Source: Temnopleurus reevesii (Eukaryota; Echinodermata; Echinoidea; Temnopleuroida; Temnopleuridae). From it: 64,000 nucleotides of DNA. Shown piece after piece: positions 50,898 through 62,413 of this stretch (within the stretch, counting starts at the first letter, position 1; the number at the start of each line of letters is the position of its first letter). Both the position numbers and the translations under genes were made by a program. The notes under the pieces were generated by a model. That model ran no database searches. It was not told where the DNA came from and saw only the letters and a list, made by a program, of their open reading frames with translations. The stretch lies in contig BQKZ01000995.1 of the NCBI GenBank assembly GCA_036244855.1, positions 26,067-90,066 of the forward strand. Direction: 5' to 3'.

Positions 50898-51350
50898 TTA
50901 AAGGTCCACTGTTATGAAAATGCAAGTTGATCTGTATTGATGTATTATACCATTATCAATACCCTTTTCAGTGAAAGAGGGTCCAAATGTGTTTCATATA
51001 TTTTATAATATTTTTCTTCATTTTTATGTTGGCTTAGTAGGGAACGCCCCTAAAAATTTCTTTCTAATGTCAATCCTGTTGTGACATCACAAGAGTCAAG
51101 TTTGTTCACCTTTCTAGATCATGTTTCAGAGCTGGTTCTGTAAATAACAAAAGGAAATATGTGGATCAATACAGGGATTTCAATTCAGGTGATTGCGCAT
51201 TCCAATTCTCTGTCATTGATCCACATATTTCCTTTTTTTATTTACAGAACCAGCTCTGAAACATGATTTACTTAGAAAGGTGAACAAACTTGACTCTTGT
51301 GATGTCACAACAGGATTGACATTTGTATTTTCATAATAGTGGACCTTTAA
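50898..51350. mobile_element. Long-armed foldback element with TTAA flanks
   Basis: TTAA|AGGTCCACTGTTATGAAAAT is inverted as ATTTTCATAATAGTGGACCT|TTAA. The inner arm gtgacatcacaagagtcaag is inverted near 51290. The arms together exceed 100 bases. Confidence 0.85.
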
Positions 51351-51502
51351 GACTTTCATCACAAGTCAATAGCTAAGAATATGGTTAAAGTTTTGCTTTC
51401 TCTCACTATTCAGCTGTTGGATTATTCAAATTCAAATTTTGACCTCATGCATATTCCGGAACAATTGGCATCTCTGCACTGTTATTATATGTTAGTACGC
51501 AC

Positions 51503-51795
51503 TGTTAGCAGATGGAACAAAGGCCTGGGACAAAATAAACCACCCCCATTCAATCATTCAAACAATAGCTAGATGGACACTAAAGAAATTTCTATCCTTC
51601 TGATTATATTGGAGAGTGTTGAACAAGAGTCACACGTGGGACATTCTTATGCGATCATGAGGCTATCGTGAATCCTAGAATGAAGTTGTTTATTTTGTCC
51701 CAGTTCTTTGTGTCCCTTCTGCTATCGTGAATCCTAGAATGAAGTTGTTTATTTTGTCCCAGTTCTTTGTGTCCCTTCTGCTTACAAGTGACTGT
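51503..51795. mobile_element. Foldback element (GGGACAAA family) with a 59-bp tandem duplication
   Basis: ggcctgggacaaaataaacc is inverted as tttattttgtcccag. A 59-bp unit (51662-51720 and 51721-51779) is perfectly duplicated. It lies just before the exon at 51880. Related copies near 56770-57210 and 59105-59355. Confidence 0.75.
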
Positions 51796-51879
51796 GGGAT
51801 TTCACATTTACTAAACATTCACCTGGTGTATTTATGTTTCTCCCCCATTTTCACCCCCATCATCCCTCCCTCCTCGCAG

Positions 51880-52254
51880 GAGTTCAGCCACCTCCAGTGA
51901 TGGATATACCCAACAACAACAACAACCTGCGAAAGGACGAGGACGAGTTCTGGCCTCCTCCTCCCCCTCCTGACCAAAGTAAGGAAAAGGGGCCTCCGCC
52001 GCCCCCTCCTCCTAAACCTAAGCTAAAGTCAGTGGCCGCACCCGTGCCAAAGCCAAAACCAAGGGCGCCACCGGCGTCGGACACACCGCCCGTGATTCCT
52101 CCGCCACCTGTATCACCATGGCAACCGACATCGCCGGATGTCCCACCCAACCGCAAGGTTATCCCCCCGCCGCGAAATTTCGGCTTCAAGCCGTTCAAAC
52201 CGTACTCTCCGCCTCCCTCGGAGGCTGATACTGAACCTATGTCGACGCCAGCTG
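51880..52254 (+). CDS. Exon: long Pro-rich region with PPPPPPP runs
   Basis: A C-rich tract and tcctcgcag precede it; the donor is agctg/gtatga. 375 nt in phase 1-1. It encodes GVQPPPVMDIP, NNNNNL, an acidic KDEDEFWPPPPPPDQ segment, KGPPPPPPPKPKLKS, several PKPKPRAPP-type SH3 ligands, then NFGFKPFKPYSPPPSEAD. Poly-Pro runs next to acidic/aromatic residues suit profilin, EVH1 or SH3 binding. High GC and CpG mark it off from the introns. The opposite-strand Gly-rich frame is a shadow. Confidence 0.85.
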
Positions 52255-54687
52255 GTATGACACGTTTTCGATTATTGTGAGATGAAAATCCCGATTGCGC
52301 CCTCTATCATTCTCCCGCGTTATGTTGCCTGCTGTGATTATAACGAAATATTCCTCATCCCGTATACCCCCCATACTCCCGTCGCATGGCGTATCTTCGC
52401 GATTGACACATGCATGCCAAATCGTCGGTTTCTCGCTTCTTAATATAACGCAGTCCCGTTGTATAGATATGCAGAATACTCAGATTTATTAATAGTAAAA
52501 TTAACATTAGATTATTATTAAATTACTATTTTTGAATATTACAGTCATTGATGTAGACAATTTATCATATCTTGGGGTTAATTAATCCTTTGAACAGATT
52601 TTCTTTAAAGACAACCACAAACAAATTTAGTGGGTCTCACCCCTTCCCGTATCAATAGCACCCCAGATTTCAGAAACAGGTCTTTATTAAATACTTTTAA
52701 ATGACTTTAAAAATTAAGCTGATAAGAATATCCCGCAGAACTTTTGTTCTTCATTCTGCATTTTAATATACATATTACTTTTGTAATTGATGATAGAATT
52801 AACAAGATGCTCATATAGCTGTGTATTAAAAGATAGTGTAAAATGTCCCTCAATATCAAAGAAAGAGAAAGAAAATATGATATAATCATGTTTTATAAAG
52901 AGTTAAAATGAATACATAATGCATTTAATGCTTTCTCTTTCTTGGGAATGGAAAAACAAAAATAGATGAAACTAAAAAGATAAACATTAGAAGCAAAGAA
53001 ATTAAAATATCAATAAATTCATTAATACATTGAAAACAAATGTTTTTAATTTTTACCATAGAAGAACATGTGAATGAATTAAACATTAATGCATGTTCCG
53101 TACAAAACTGTTTTCTTCAACATATTATCTCCACCCATTTCAGTAGAGTGAAAGATATATACTCAAGAATGCAATAAATCATACATTTGTTATATCATCT
53201 TGTGATACCATACTTTATAATCATACTTTATAATCAATCATTTATCATACTTTTACTCGGATACAGTGTATGTAGATTTATTAAACGTATTTGTACATCA
53301 TAAAATCATCATATATATATTTGCATGTCTGGAACTACATATTTATCTATTCGCTATTTGGAAATGATTAATTTGGTGTCACACATTTTTTTACCACTAC
53401 ACTGATCATCATTTAGTTCTTAGAAAGTTGAATTTGGAGTCACCTTTTTTCGGACTATTATTGAAATTATAAAATACATTTTTCTTGTTTGGTGAGAGTA
53501 CACTTACTTGGAATACCTTTTGAATTATAAATAATAATAACATTTCAAATAAATTTATTTCACTAAAGCAAATTCTGGATTATTATGATAGGCATTTTAT
53601 ACACACAAGAGAAACAAATATGATAAAAAGACATCTATCTTATTTTAAAGCTAATGGCTAGTCTTAAAAGCTATATATTTTTGTTGAAAAGGATTATATT
53701 ATGTGATATTATGGGAAATAGATCTTGATTTGTTTGAGTCATCACCAAATGTATTTATTATCTTTGATATTCACTCCCCCCCCCCAAAAAAAAAATCATA
53801 AATCCATAATGCACGATTTATCAAAATAGACATTTAATTCTTAAAAGTTTTAAATTTTGCTACATTTCTATCTATTTTGTGGTGAAGTATTTTGGCACTT
53901 TTTGGCGTGAAGGGTACACAACATTTGCGTTTATTTTTTAAATTGAATTTGGAGGGGGGGGGGTTCTCTCAACAAGTGATTATAGAATGCTTCAGTCTTT
54001 AATCATACCTGTCAACCAAAAATTTTCTGAGTGATAAGGGGGTACTAAAATGTGCTATAGATACAGAGATGCCAACCTTCCAAGATGAGAATAATGAGAT
54101 TAAAATGTGAATTAGCAAAAAGCATAACAAATTATTTTCACGTTAGAGAAAGTGACTTGTCATTGTTTTAATGCTTTCTCTCAGGAGGAGGTATTTGGTT
54201 CATTTGTTTAGTAATTCACATTTTAATCTTACCCTCGGGCATCTTCTGGAACAATTGGCAACTCTGTAACTGTTACCAATTAAAGACTGGGTCTGGACTG
54301 GAAAATTCTTGCTTTGATTGAAAGCAAAAAGAAAGCAAAAACATCAGGCAAACAGAAAGTAAAAAGTTTGAAGCAGTGCAGGTCAGACATTAGATATGAA
54401 AGCTATGAATATGTAATTGAAAAATCACTTTAGTGATATCATTGAAATATTCATAATTGTTTTATTAATTGTTTGATTTGCTTCAAACTTGTTATCTGTC
54501 AATCTGATTTTTCTGCTTTTAATCAAAGCAACATGTTTTTCTGGCGCAGGCCCAGCCTTTAGTATCGATTGATAGAAAATAGTAAACATTTTAGCTAGGC
54601 ATCTTCATATTAACCCTGCATCAAAATCATTACATAACAGCATGGTTTTAAACATTACAATCATTATGATTTTCCCCCACATCGAAG
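52255..54687. other. Intron, AT-rich
   Basis: No exon recognised. It holds a (C)n(A)n tract at about 53776-53794, a G run near 53952, and foldbacks at 54050-54560. Confidence 0.5.
54050..54560. mobile_element. Two adjacent foldback elements
   Basis: agatgccaaccttcc..., with aaaatgtgaattagcaaaaa inverted as gtaattcacattttaatctt (to about 54270), then tctggactggaaaattcttg ... inverted near cttttaatcaaagcaacatg (to about 54560). The first has a shortened relative at 61765-61950. Confidence 0.6.
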
Positions 54688-54875
54688 GTGTATGGACTCC
54701 ACCACAGAGCAACGCACCTGTAAATCACGTCTCCGATCAGATTGCCCCGCCTCCACCGTCATCGAGGGAGGATGACCGTTTAGTAGCGCCGGTCTGGACT
54801 CCGGGCGGTCCACCGGTCCAGAAAGAGTTCAAGTCAGTCAGCAGGCCCAGCAAGAATAGCACCGTCAAACCTCCA
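54688..54875 (+). CDS. Exon: VWTP-repeat Pro-rich segment
   Basis: The acceptor is ttttcccccacatcgaag; the donor is cctcca/gtatga. It enters in phase 1 and leaves in phase 0, matching the next exon. It encodes GVWTPPQSNAPVNHVSDQ, IAPPPPSSREDDRL, then VAPVWTPGGPPVQKEFKS and SRPSKNSTVKPP. VWTP occurs twice. No domain recognised. Skipping it alone would shift the frame, so it must travel with the exon at 55855. Confidence 0.78.
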
Positions 54876-54898
54876 GTATGATTATTTTTTCATTTTTA

Positions 54899-55028
54899 GG
54901 CCCCGGTCACATAGGGCCCTGGAAGCAACACGATTCAACACGACTAATTGTTCTGAGGCAGTTAACTGTGAATTAATAAAGAGTCGTGTTGAATCGTGTT
55001 GCTTTGGGGGTCCTATGTGATAGGGGCC
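54899..55028. mobile_element. Foldback element (GGCCCCGGTCACATAG family), copy 2
   Basis: It has the same inverted gaagcaacacgattcaacac arms as 45186. It starts about 23 bases after the exon ending at 54875. Confidence 0.82.
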
Positions 55029-55039
55029 TTAGGCTAAAG

Positions 55040-55330
55040 AATATTATTCATTTATACAATGAATGACAATATGAAAAATAGGATCGGTTTGTAATTTCTC
55101 TTCTTCAGTGTGAATTTCTAATTCTCAGGGCTAAAAATTATGATTCATTCATACAATGAATTTAACAATTTGAAGAAAATAAATAGGATCAGTTTGTAAT
55201 TTCTTTTCTTTAGTATGAATTTTCTAATTCTTAGGGCGAAAAAATACGATTCATTTATTCAATGAATAACAATTTGAAAAAAAATGTTGGATCAAGCTGT
55301 CAAATTTTCTCTTCAGTATAATTGATTTTT
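55040..55330. repeat. Tandem repeat, about 105-bp unit, three copies
   Basis: tatgattcattcatacaatg, aacaatttgaa, ataggatcagtttgtaattt and cttcagtatgaattttctaa recur in order. Confidence 0.8.
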
Positions 55331-55854
55331 TTTGTCGACACCTTCCATGTGGAAAAATATGACTTTCAAATCATTTTCAGGTTGTTTCTTTACATGTCTT
55401 TTAATTAATTCATTATGATTTCATACAAATGAAAAGTGAGGAAAAAGACCCCCAAAATATTAGGTCAGGCCATTTTATTAGTATCTGTCAATGGAGGACA
55501 ACCAAAAATGTATGTTTCTCCATTTATAAAATTTTCAAGCTGCATGTTTAAAAAAAAAAGAATCCAGCTTTTGGAAAGGTCAAAGTCTGATAATGGCGTA
55601 GCTGCCAATTATTACTAATTTTAGTAGTCGTTCATTTTGGCCTCATTTCAGCTATGTGAATGATTAAATTAGACCAATACAGGAAGAATATGAAGCAGTG
55701 GAAGAAGAACAAGGGAAGTAAGAAGGTCTTGTATTATGGGTTTTTTATAGCTTAGTTTGATCTGATATTTGGTACGTTACCTATTTTTAGAAGAAATTTG
55801 ACTATTGATGTAAACATTGTATCGTCTCATATTCTATGAATATTTTCCCCCCAG

Positions 55855-56308
55855 TCCTTTTCATCATCTTCACCTGCTAGTCATACATGGAGCCCTCCCG
55901 GAGGCCAGGGGACCCCCTCCCCCCAGCCTAACACTCCCCATACCCCACAGTACAGCCAACCTCCTCAATTAGAACCTCTTCCAGACCCCTCCCACATACT
56001 CTCCCCGAGCTACGTCTCGCCCCAACATGCCCCACCCCCTCCCCAATTCGCCGGCAATGGCCCCACGTCGCCCCACCCTCCCAGCTATGGTGGACAACCC
56101 ACAAGCCCCATCAGGGGTGGTCCCACATCACCCCACCCTCCTGCCTCCAGCCCAGGGGGACGACCAGTGCCTGCAAGCCCTGCCAGAGGAGTGCCTTACC
56201 AGCAGCAGCCGTCAGAGGGGGCGCCGCAGTTTGATGGAATGTCCAATGGCTATGGCTTCATACCAGCCAGTGCTGTGATGTCTGGGTCACCAGGAGCTGT
56301 ACAATCAG
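55855..56308 (+). CDS. Exon: large Pro/Ser/Gly-rich region
   Basis: The acceptor is gaatattttccccccag; the donor is atcag/gtgaga. It begins in phase 0, ends in phase 1, and is open through all 454 nt. The sequence is Ser/Pro/Gln/Gly-rich (SFSSSSPASHTWSPPGG...) with a loosely repeated GPTSPHPP unit and a Tyr/Gly-rich end (MSNGYGFIPASAV). It is low complexity and presumably disordered, with many SP/TP sites. High GC relative to the introns supports coding. Two shorter ORFs in other frames are shadows. Confidence 0.82.
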
Positions 56309-58677
56309 GTGAGATACCTCCCTCTGGTCACAGCAAACGTCACTTATTTTTAAAGCTTGCCTTTAGTTTAGATATGTGACCCAATTCTTTTGTAAAGATT
56401 CATAAATCGGCTGCAGGCATGATTTACCGACTTCAATCTTGTAGCAGGCTATCATGGCGATTACTAGAATAATACTCGGCTTTGCTTCACAACGCGAAAC
56501 CTATCTAAGATGTTAGATCTATGGGGAGCCAAAGTAAAAGATAATGTGCTCTGGAATACAATGAGATTCTAGCGGCTTTGAAAGTCATTTGTTTATAAAA
56601 TAACAACCATTGCAAAATGCGTAAATGACCTCTTCAGCAGTCCCTAGATTTGACGTTGTTAATAGCGGTCGCGTTGGAAACGAAAAGCCTAGTTATAAAA
56701 ATGTGTGAAGTGCTATGAGCAGTGCTTGAACCTAGAGATTAAACTGAGCGCTACATTTTGAACAGAATGGACAAAAACAATTTTTGACAAATAAAACAAC
56801 TTCATTCAGGCATTCACAATAGCTCATTACACATAAAAGAAAGTACACTCACTATTCTTTTGTCTATTCTGGTCATAGTGAATTCTTCAGTAAAATTGCA
56901 AGAAGACATATCTTGCAATGCTTTCATACAGCTGTGCAACCTTTGCATTTATATTGCTCAGCATGGAGGAGAATTTCACTGTGAGCAGACGTGGACAAGG
57001 GATTTTGGACAAAGTAAACAACTTCATTCAGGGATTCACAATAGATTAATACACATAAAAGAAAGTAACCTATTCATTGTGCAATGTCTGTTTGAAATAC
57101 TTACGCACAATATAATTTCTACAAATTGTATCTAACTAGTATGAATGCCTGAATGGAGTTGTTTTCTTTCCCCCCCAAATCCTTTGTCCCTTCTATTCAC
57201 AGCGAAAGAAAATGAAGAGCCATTTTGATGAATCAAATGATAACTATTTCGCCATTTCTTTTGTCAGTAATGCGCATAGAAATAATAGATGATTTAATGG
57301 AAATAACTTGTGGTTATTACTGGGTTGCTTGATAATTCTAGTAAACTTAAAACCAGATTTAAATAGCAAAAGCTGTTTTGTTAACACATTTAATGCAACT
57401 AATTAGAGTAATTAACCTCCAGTTACAGACAAAATTCTAGGCCAATTAAATGCATAACTCTTTCACCATTATCAGTTTCATGATACAGCATCATTTATGA
57501 GGCAAAAAAAAATTGGTTGGATAACCTCAAATGCCATTTCTGAAAAATAGCGTTGGTCGATCGGAAAAAGTTCTGTCCAGGCCATTATCAGAGAGTTGAG
57601 GGCCTCCAAACAATTGCGTTATGTTTCTTTTTTTTAGATGTATTTGACATAGGGGAAAATTTAGGAGATCATGAAATTTTTTTTAGAGCATGGCCTGGTC
57701 GCTTGCTGCATGTATATTTTATTCACTAACTTAGATTTCATTTCATGAATGATTATATACCATTTCACTAACTGATACAAATGTATACACTTTTCTTGAT
57801 AATAATTATGTGGTATTTCTTAAACCAGGAAATAATAATTGAACTAAAATACTTGGAATCCAGTTTGAAGGTATTAGTTGTTACGATGTTTGAAAATCTT
57901 TTGGGTTGTGAAGAACAACCATTCTGTGACAGGCATGTACACAATATGCGTCAATTAGTGAACTGGTCTTTGAGGATGAAATTTAGGGTTCAGGTAAAAA
58001 TATTTGTTCTGATTAAAACATGGTAATCCTGAATATCTTGAAGATTGATTTGAAACTGGCAAATATATGAATCAATTATATATGTACATTGTACATTAAA
58101 ATATTCAAAATGTTCCCAAAATTGCATTGAATTAAAACAAATACACTGTATATTACACAATACAATCTAATATCTTCTCCAACATATTTTCAGTCAGTTT
58201 TTGCTTCATCTCTGCACATTTTCATGAAATATAAAATACTATTATGATATGAAATGAATGAAAGTGTTGTAAAGTTGTTAGTTACATCACATTCAATTCC
58301 TTGTTGTATAGGAGTCAGTAAATGGTGATATGAATAGTCAATTTCATGATGTTAGTAAGAATGCATTATAATAATAACATGACAATTTTAGATAACTTTA
58401 GATTGCTTGATAATCTTATTGTTAATTTGATAGTAAAGATTGCAATGAAGAAGAATGTTAACATTTCTAAATATAAATCATGCTCATAATATCTGTATAT
58501 TTTAACAAAGTGCACTTGATGATAATGATTATGATGATGATATATCTTTTAACTTCATTAATATCATCTTTTTTCCATCTCTTTCATTTGTGCATCCTTA
58601 ACCATACTTTCACTCACACCACCGACTTTCATTTGCATTTAAATCGGACTTGATTTTGGTTGTCTGCGGGGGCGTAG
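56309..58677. other. Intron with foldback debris
   Basis: About 56770-57210 holds repeated acaacttcattcagg.attcacaatag segments of the GGGACAAA element family. The rest is AT-rich; the 57781-58026 open frame has no recognisable motif. Confidence 0.5.
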
Positions 58678-58752
58678 ATTTGTTGACATGGGGCACACAG
58701 GCCGACCCCGCCCCTCTTCCGTCGACCAATGACAATTCAACGATAATCCTCG
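58678..58752 (+). CDS. Small cassette exon before the SoHo domain
   Basis: The acceptor gggggcgtag is weak but the phase fits exactly; the donor is cctcg/gtgaga. 75 nt in phase 1-1, encoding DLLTWGTQADPAPLPSTNDN and STIIL. It is richer in CpG than its surroundings. It could be alternatively included. An upstream acceptor cannot be ruled out. Confidence 0.62.
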
Positions 58753-59104
58753 GTGAGATGTTCAATGTTGGAAATCTGTCTGTGTGCTTTTTACAGCTTA
58801 GCAAAGCTTTTTTAAGCAGAGCAATTTGTACAAACTTCTTTGTGCTTTCTGTTTTTTATTTGCACAATCACATTGAAAAAAATTCTTGCAATTTTACCCC
58901 TATAGGTAATAGTATCATTTATTTGTGAGAGCCATGATATAGACAAGTTTTTCTTCTCTTTAGCTTTGTTGTTTACAATTATTTTTTTTCTGAAAAAGAA
59001 AATTTTGTGCAACCGACCTATTTCTGCAGTGATTTAACAAATTTGTAGATGCCTTCAAAATATTAGAAGTTTTTAAGATTTGATTCACAACTAACATTCA
59101 CCAT

Positions 59105-59355
59105 GAGCAGAAGGGACAAAGGATTTTGGACAAAGTAAACAACTTCATTCAAGCCTTCACAATTACTAGATACACACAAAAGATAGTTCCTTCCCTCTTA
59201 TTCTGTGGAAGAACTGCCAAACAGGAGTTGCACTTGTTTGGTAAATGAAACATGGAATTACTTTCTTTTGTGTCCATGAAGCTATATTGTGAAGGCTTGA
59301 ATGTAGCTGTTTACTTTGTCCCAAATCTGTTGTCCCTTCTGCTTACAGTGATTTG
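59105..59355. mobile_element. Foldback element (GGGACAAA family), complete copy
   Basis: gagcagaagggacaaaggat and aaagtaaacaacttcattca are inverted as tgaatgtagctgtttacttt and gttgtcccttctgct. Confidence 0.75.
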
Positions 59356-59937
59356 GTCTGAATTAACTGTAAACACATGTGTTTGACTTGTATGAAGATG
59401 GTAACTTACAAAAATTTCATTTTCATTTTGCACTCATCAACTTTGTGACCTACCATAGCATTTTCACTTCCCATTAAATCACCCCCATTGAAATCTAATT
59501 TTTTGCATTGTTCAGTGGAAACTAGAATGGTCCAATATTGTAATATTTCTATAGATCTTATATTCCTAGTCCCAGTTCTTTTTTATATACCATTTTTTTT
59601 TTTAGATATGTATGATAATGTTAAAGTCACTTTTATCTCTTCACTATGGAGATTACTTTAAAAATGTATTATGAATGCATATTTTTTTTTAGAGATGTCA
59701 TAGCCTAGAATAATATTACAAGTTTGAAATCATTTGCAATTTTCATTTTATTTTTCACTTCATTTTTCATTTACACCATTCATGTTAATTTTTTCTTCTT
59801 TTAGAATTGAAAGGTCTTTATATGTTTTTGTAAATGCACAAAATGCAATTTCATTTGTACAACTGTCCATTTAGTAAAGTGTTGATCCTGCATATAAGGG
59901 ATATAAGGGACTTTAACTTTTCAAATCTCAGAATCAG

Positions 59938-60056
59938 TCCCCCCCCCCTAAAAAAAAAGAAGAAGAAGAAATGACAGATTTAAGTATAATCTGTGCAGAA
60001 AATGGGATATGTGCCGAACCCCCCCCCCCCCCCCCCCCCCCCCCAAGAAAAAAAAA
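59938..60056. repeat. Two (C)n(A)n composite tracts
   Basis: C9-10 then A-rich at 59938-59970, and a longer C run of about 24 followed by A-rich sequence at 60020-60056. Confidence 0.85.
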
Positions 60057-60531
60057 TGAATAAAATAATTTCATTTTTTTTTTAATATTCCTCTTGAAAC
60101 ATGGGACACTTTTGATTCTGATTCTGGCGTCAATACTACATGAAATTTGCAAGCCCTAAATGAGTTGACTTGATTTTGAAAAGAAAATCAATGAAGGAAA
60201 CTTTCCAAATAAAGAATTATAAGTAGAATGTATTTTAGACTGCTTGAAAATATACAATATGTACCACATCTGATTTCAAATCAGACAGAATATTCTTGGT
60301 TTATGTCTATTTTTCAATCAAAGAAATACAAAACCTGAATGCGTTCCTTGCATTATTTTGCACATTCAAATCATACATGCCACCCCTCTTAAATATTCGT
60401 CAGGTTGAAAACTAGAATTGGAATTTCCAAACAACTGAACCAGAAGAATTATCATGGGAAAAGCATGATAGCAACAGCATTTTGTGAAGTTATAAGTTAC
60501 TCACTGAATTTATCCCAAATTTATCTTTTGA

Positions 60532-60561
60532 TTTGATTTGATTTGATTTGATTTATTTATT
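60532..60561. repeat. (GATTT)n microsatellite
   Basis: Five or more tandem gattt units, followed by atttattta. Confidence 0.85.
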
Positions 60562-60756
60562 TCCATTTCGCTAACAAACAATATAACAAAAATTAAGTGT
60601 GAACAGTTTCGAGTAAACATAAATTGAACAAATTCTCATTATTATTCCAGAAGTTTCCCACAGAAACACTATTCTGTGTTCTTTGAAATATGATTAATAT
60701 GTTTTGTCGGGATTATTTAACTTTTTTCTTCGCTCCCTGAAAATTTCCTTTGTCAG

Positions 60757-60947
60757 ATCCATCAAATCTTCCACCTGGTGCGCTGTTCCAAAAACAAACA
60801 GTAGATGGCGACGTTGTGCACACCGACACCTTCTACCCGGTACAGAACGTGACGAGAAAAACGTCCACTGTAACGAAGCACGAAGCGCCGAACTACGAGG
60901 GTATAGGTCCAAGAGACAAAGATGGATTACCCCTTGGTCTTAGACAG
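60757..60947 (+). CDS. Exon: first part of the SoHo (sorbin homology) domain
   Basis: The acceptor is tttcctttgtcag and the donor agacag/gtttgt. It enters in phase 1 and leaves in phase 0. A lead segment (DPSNLPPGALFQKQTVDGD, then VVHTDTFYPVQNVTRKTSTV) is followed by the SoHo core NYEGIGPRDKDGLPLGLRQ, which matches the vertebrate SORBS core GIGPVDESGIPIAIR in spacing and residues. SoHo binds flotillin at membrane rafts and, in CAP/ponsin, helps recruit the adaptor to adhesion sites. This is the strongest family assignment in the window. Confidence 0.9.
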
Positions 60948-60956
60948 GTTTGTAGA

Positions 60957-61203
60957 GTAATAATAATGATAATACACAACATTTATATAGCGCGGAATAC
61001 AAAGTGTTTCTAAGAGCTCTGTGCATTATTACCCGGCTATAGCATGGCTACCAATCAACGCTCACTGCATTCAAGGAATATCTTCCTACCGGTACCCATT
61101 CACCTCACCTGGGTTGAGTGCAGCACAATGCGGATAAATTTCTTGCTGAAGGAAACTGACGCCATGGTTGGGATTCGAACCTACGACCCTCGGGTTGAAA
61201 GGC
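60957..61203 (-). repeat. tRNA-derived SINE, antisense, next to the SoHo exon
   Basis: An AT-rich tail complement (aataataatgataata), then ggtacccattcacctcacct, aaatttcttgctgaaggaaa and gggattcgaacctacgaccc (B box). It begins about 10 bases after the donor of the exon ending at 60947. Confidence 0.82.
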
Positions 61204-61249
61204 GAATATTAAATGTTAATACTGAAAACAGTGTAAGGTTGAGTTTACA

Positions 61250-61737
61250 TAAAGTTATAAAAGCCCAAATAAATTTTTTTAAGGATTAAGAAATTAGAGT
61301 TTTTTCGGGATGTTTATCATGACATATATATCTTACACACCTTTCAAGACCAGTGCATATTTTTTGCGAACTGGCCCTTATTTAAATTTGAATTTGACCG
61401 CTAGACCATATTCGCGCCCTCTCTTGGTAATAACAATATTTTGGTTTTGTTATCGAGCATATGCAAGGATATTTCCGACAAAAGCATAAAAAAGGTATAC
61501 ACAAAGTTGGAATTCTGAAATTTGAGATGTTATTTATCAAGAAAGAAAATATTGATTTAGTCTTGGGGTACCTGGGACTTGCACATTTTAGGTTATACCT
61601 TTACCAAAATTCCTTCATTTTTCATGCAATCTTTTGTACAATATATTGATGATACTATATTTAATTTCATATAGATTTGAAGACAAAAGTTAGGGGCAAA
61701 AATATTTGCTTTTGCAAAAACTGTATTTGGGCTTTAA
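61250..61737. mobile_element. MITE (AGCCCAA family), copy 2
   Basis: aaagcccaaataaattt at the left is inverted as aaactgtatttgggctttaa. The interior matches 27482-28037. Confidence 0.72.
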
Positions 61738-62413
61738 CCTATGCTGTATTCTGAAATGATGCCAGGTTTAGAGATGCCGACCTTCCAGAATATGCAGAAA
61801 AATAGAAATTAGAATGAAACTAAAAAAACAACTGAACCAATTATTTTTCTCCTGAAAAGAGGCAAATGACTCTTGGGTACCCTGCTTTCTTTCATGAGAA
61901 AGTATTTGGTTCAGTTGTTTGGTGAGTCACATTTTTTTATCCTCATGCACAAATTGAAAGGGTTTGCATCCCTTGGTAGACTGAGTTCACATAGATATAT
62001 AAGCTATGCTGTTGAAAATATCAGGATTGTGTTTGACAAAGCTCTTCGTAGAGGTTCGCGCAATTGTACGAACAACTGGAGACGACTGCCTGCACTCGTT
62101 GATAATCCATTAAACACTGAATCATATCTGAGAAAGGGTCACCAGTCATGTACAGTGTCGTGGGTACCTCTACGAATAGCTTTATGAAACTGGTCTTGGT
62201 AAGATTAACTGAGAATGATTCTGTTGGAACCAAACTTCATTTTGATAAATAATTTTGTGGAAGATCAGGGCCCTTTTTGCCAAACCTTTATTAGTATTTA
62301 CTTTATCTAACTAATATAAAGAAGTTGTGTAATCTTTTCCATTGGTTTCTGTATTGGCAAGTATTATTATTTGTTGCTAATTTTTAATCAATTTCAATTC
62401 AATTTTATTTTAG

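Noticed and set aside
20995..51879. A LIM domain between PDZ and SoHo exons, as in PDLIM genes
   Set aside because: No CxxC...HxxC pattern with splice support was seen.
51884..52198. Gly-rich open frame on the - strand
   Set aside because: It is the antisense shadow of the Pro-rich exon at 51880-52254.
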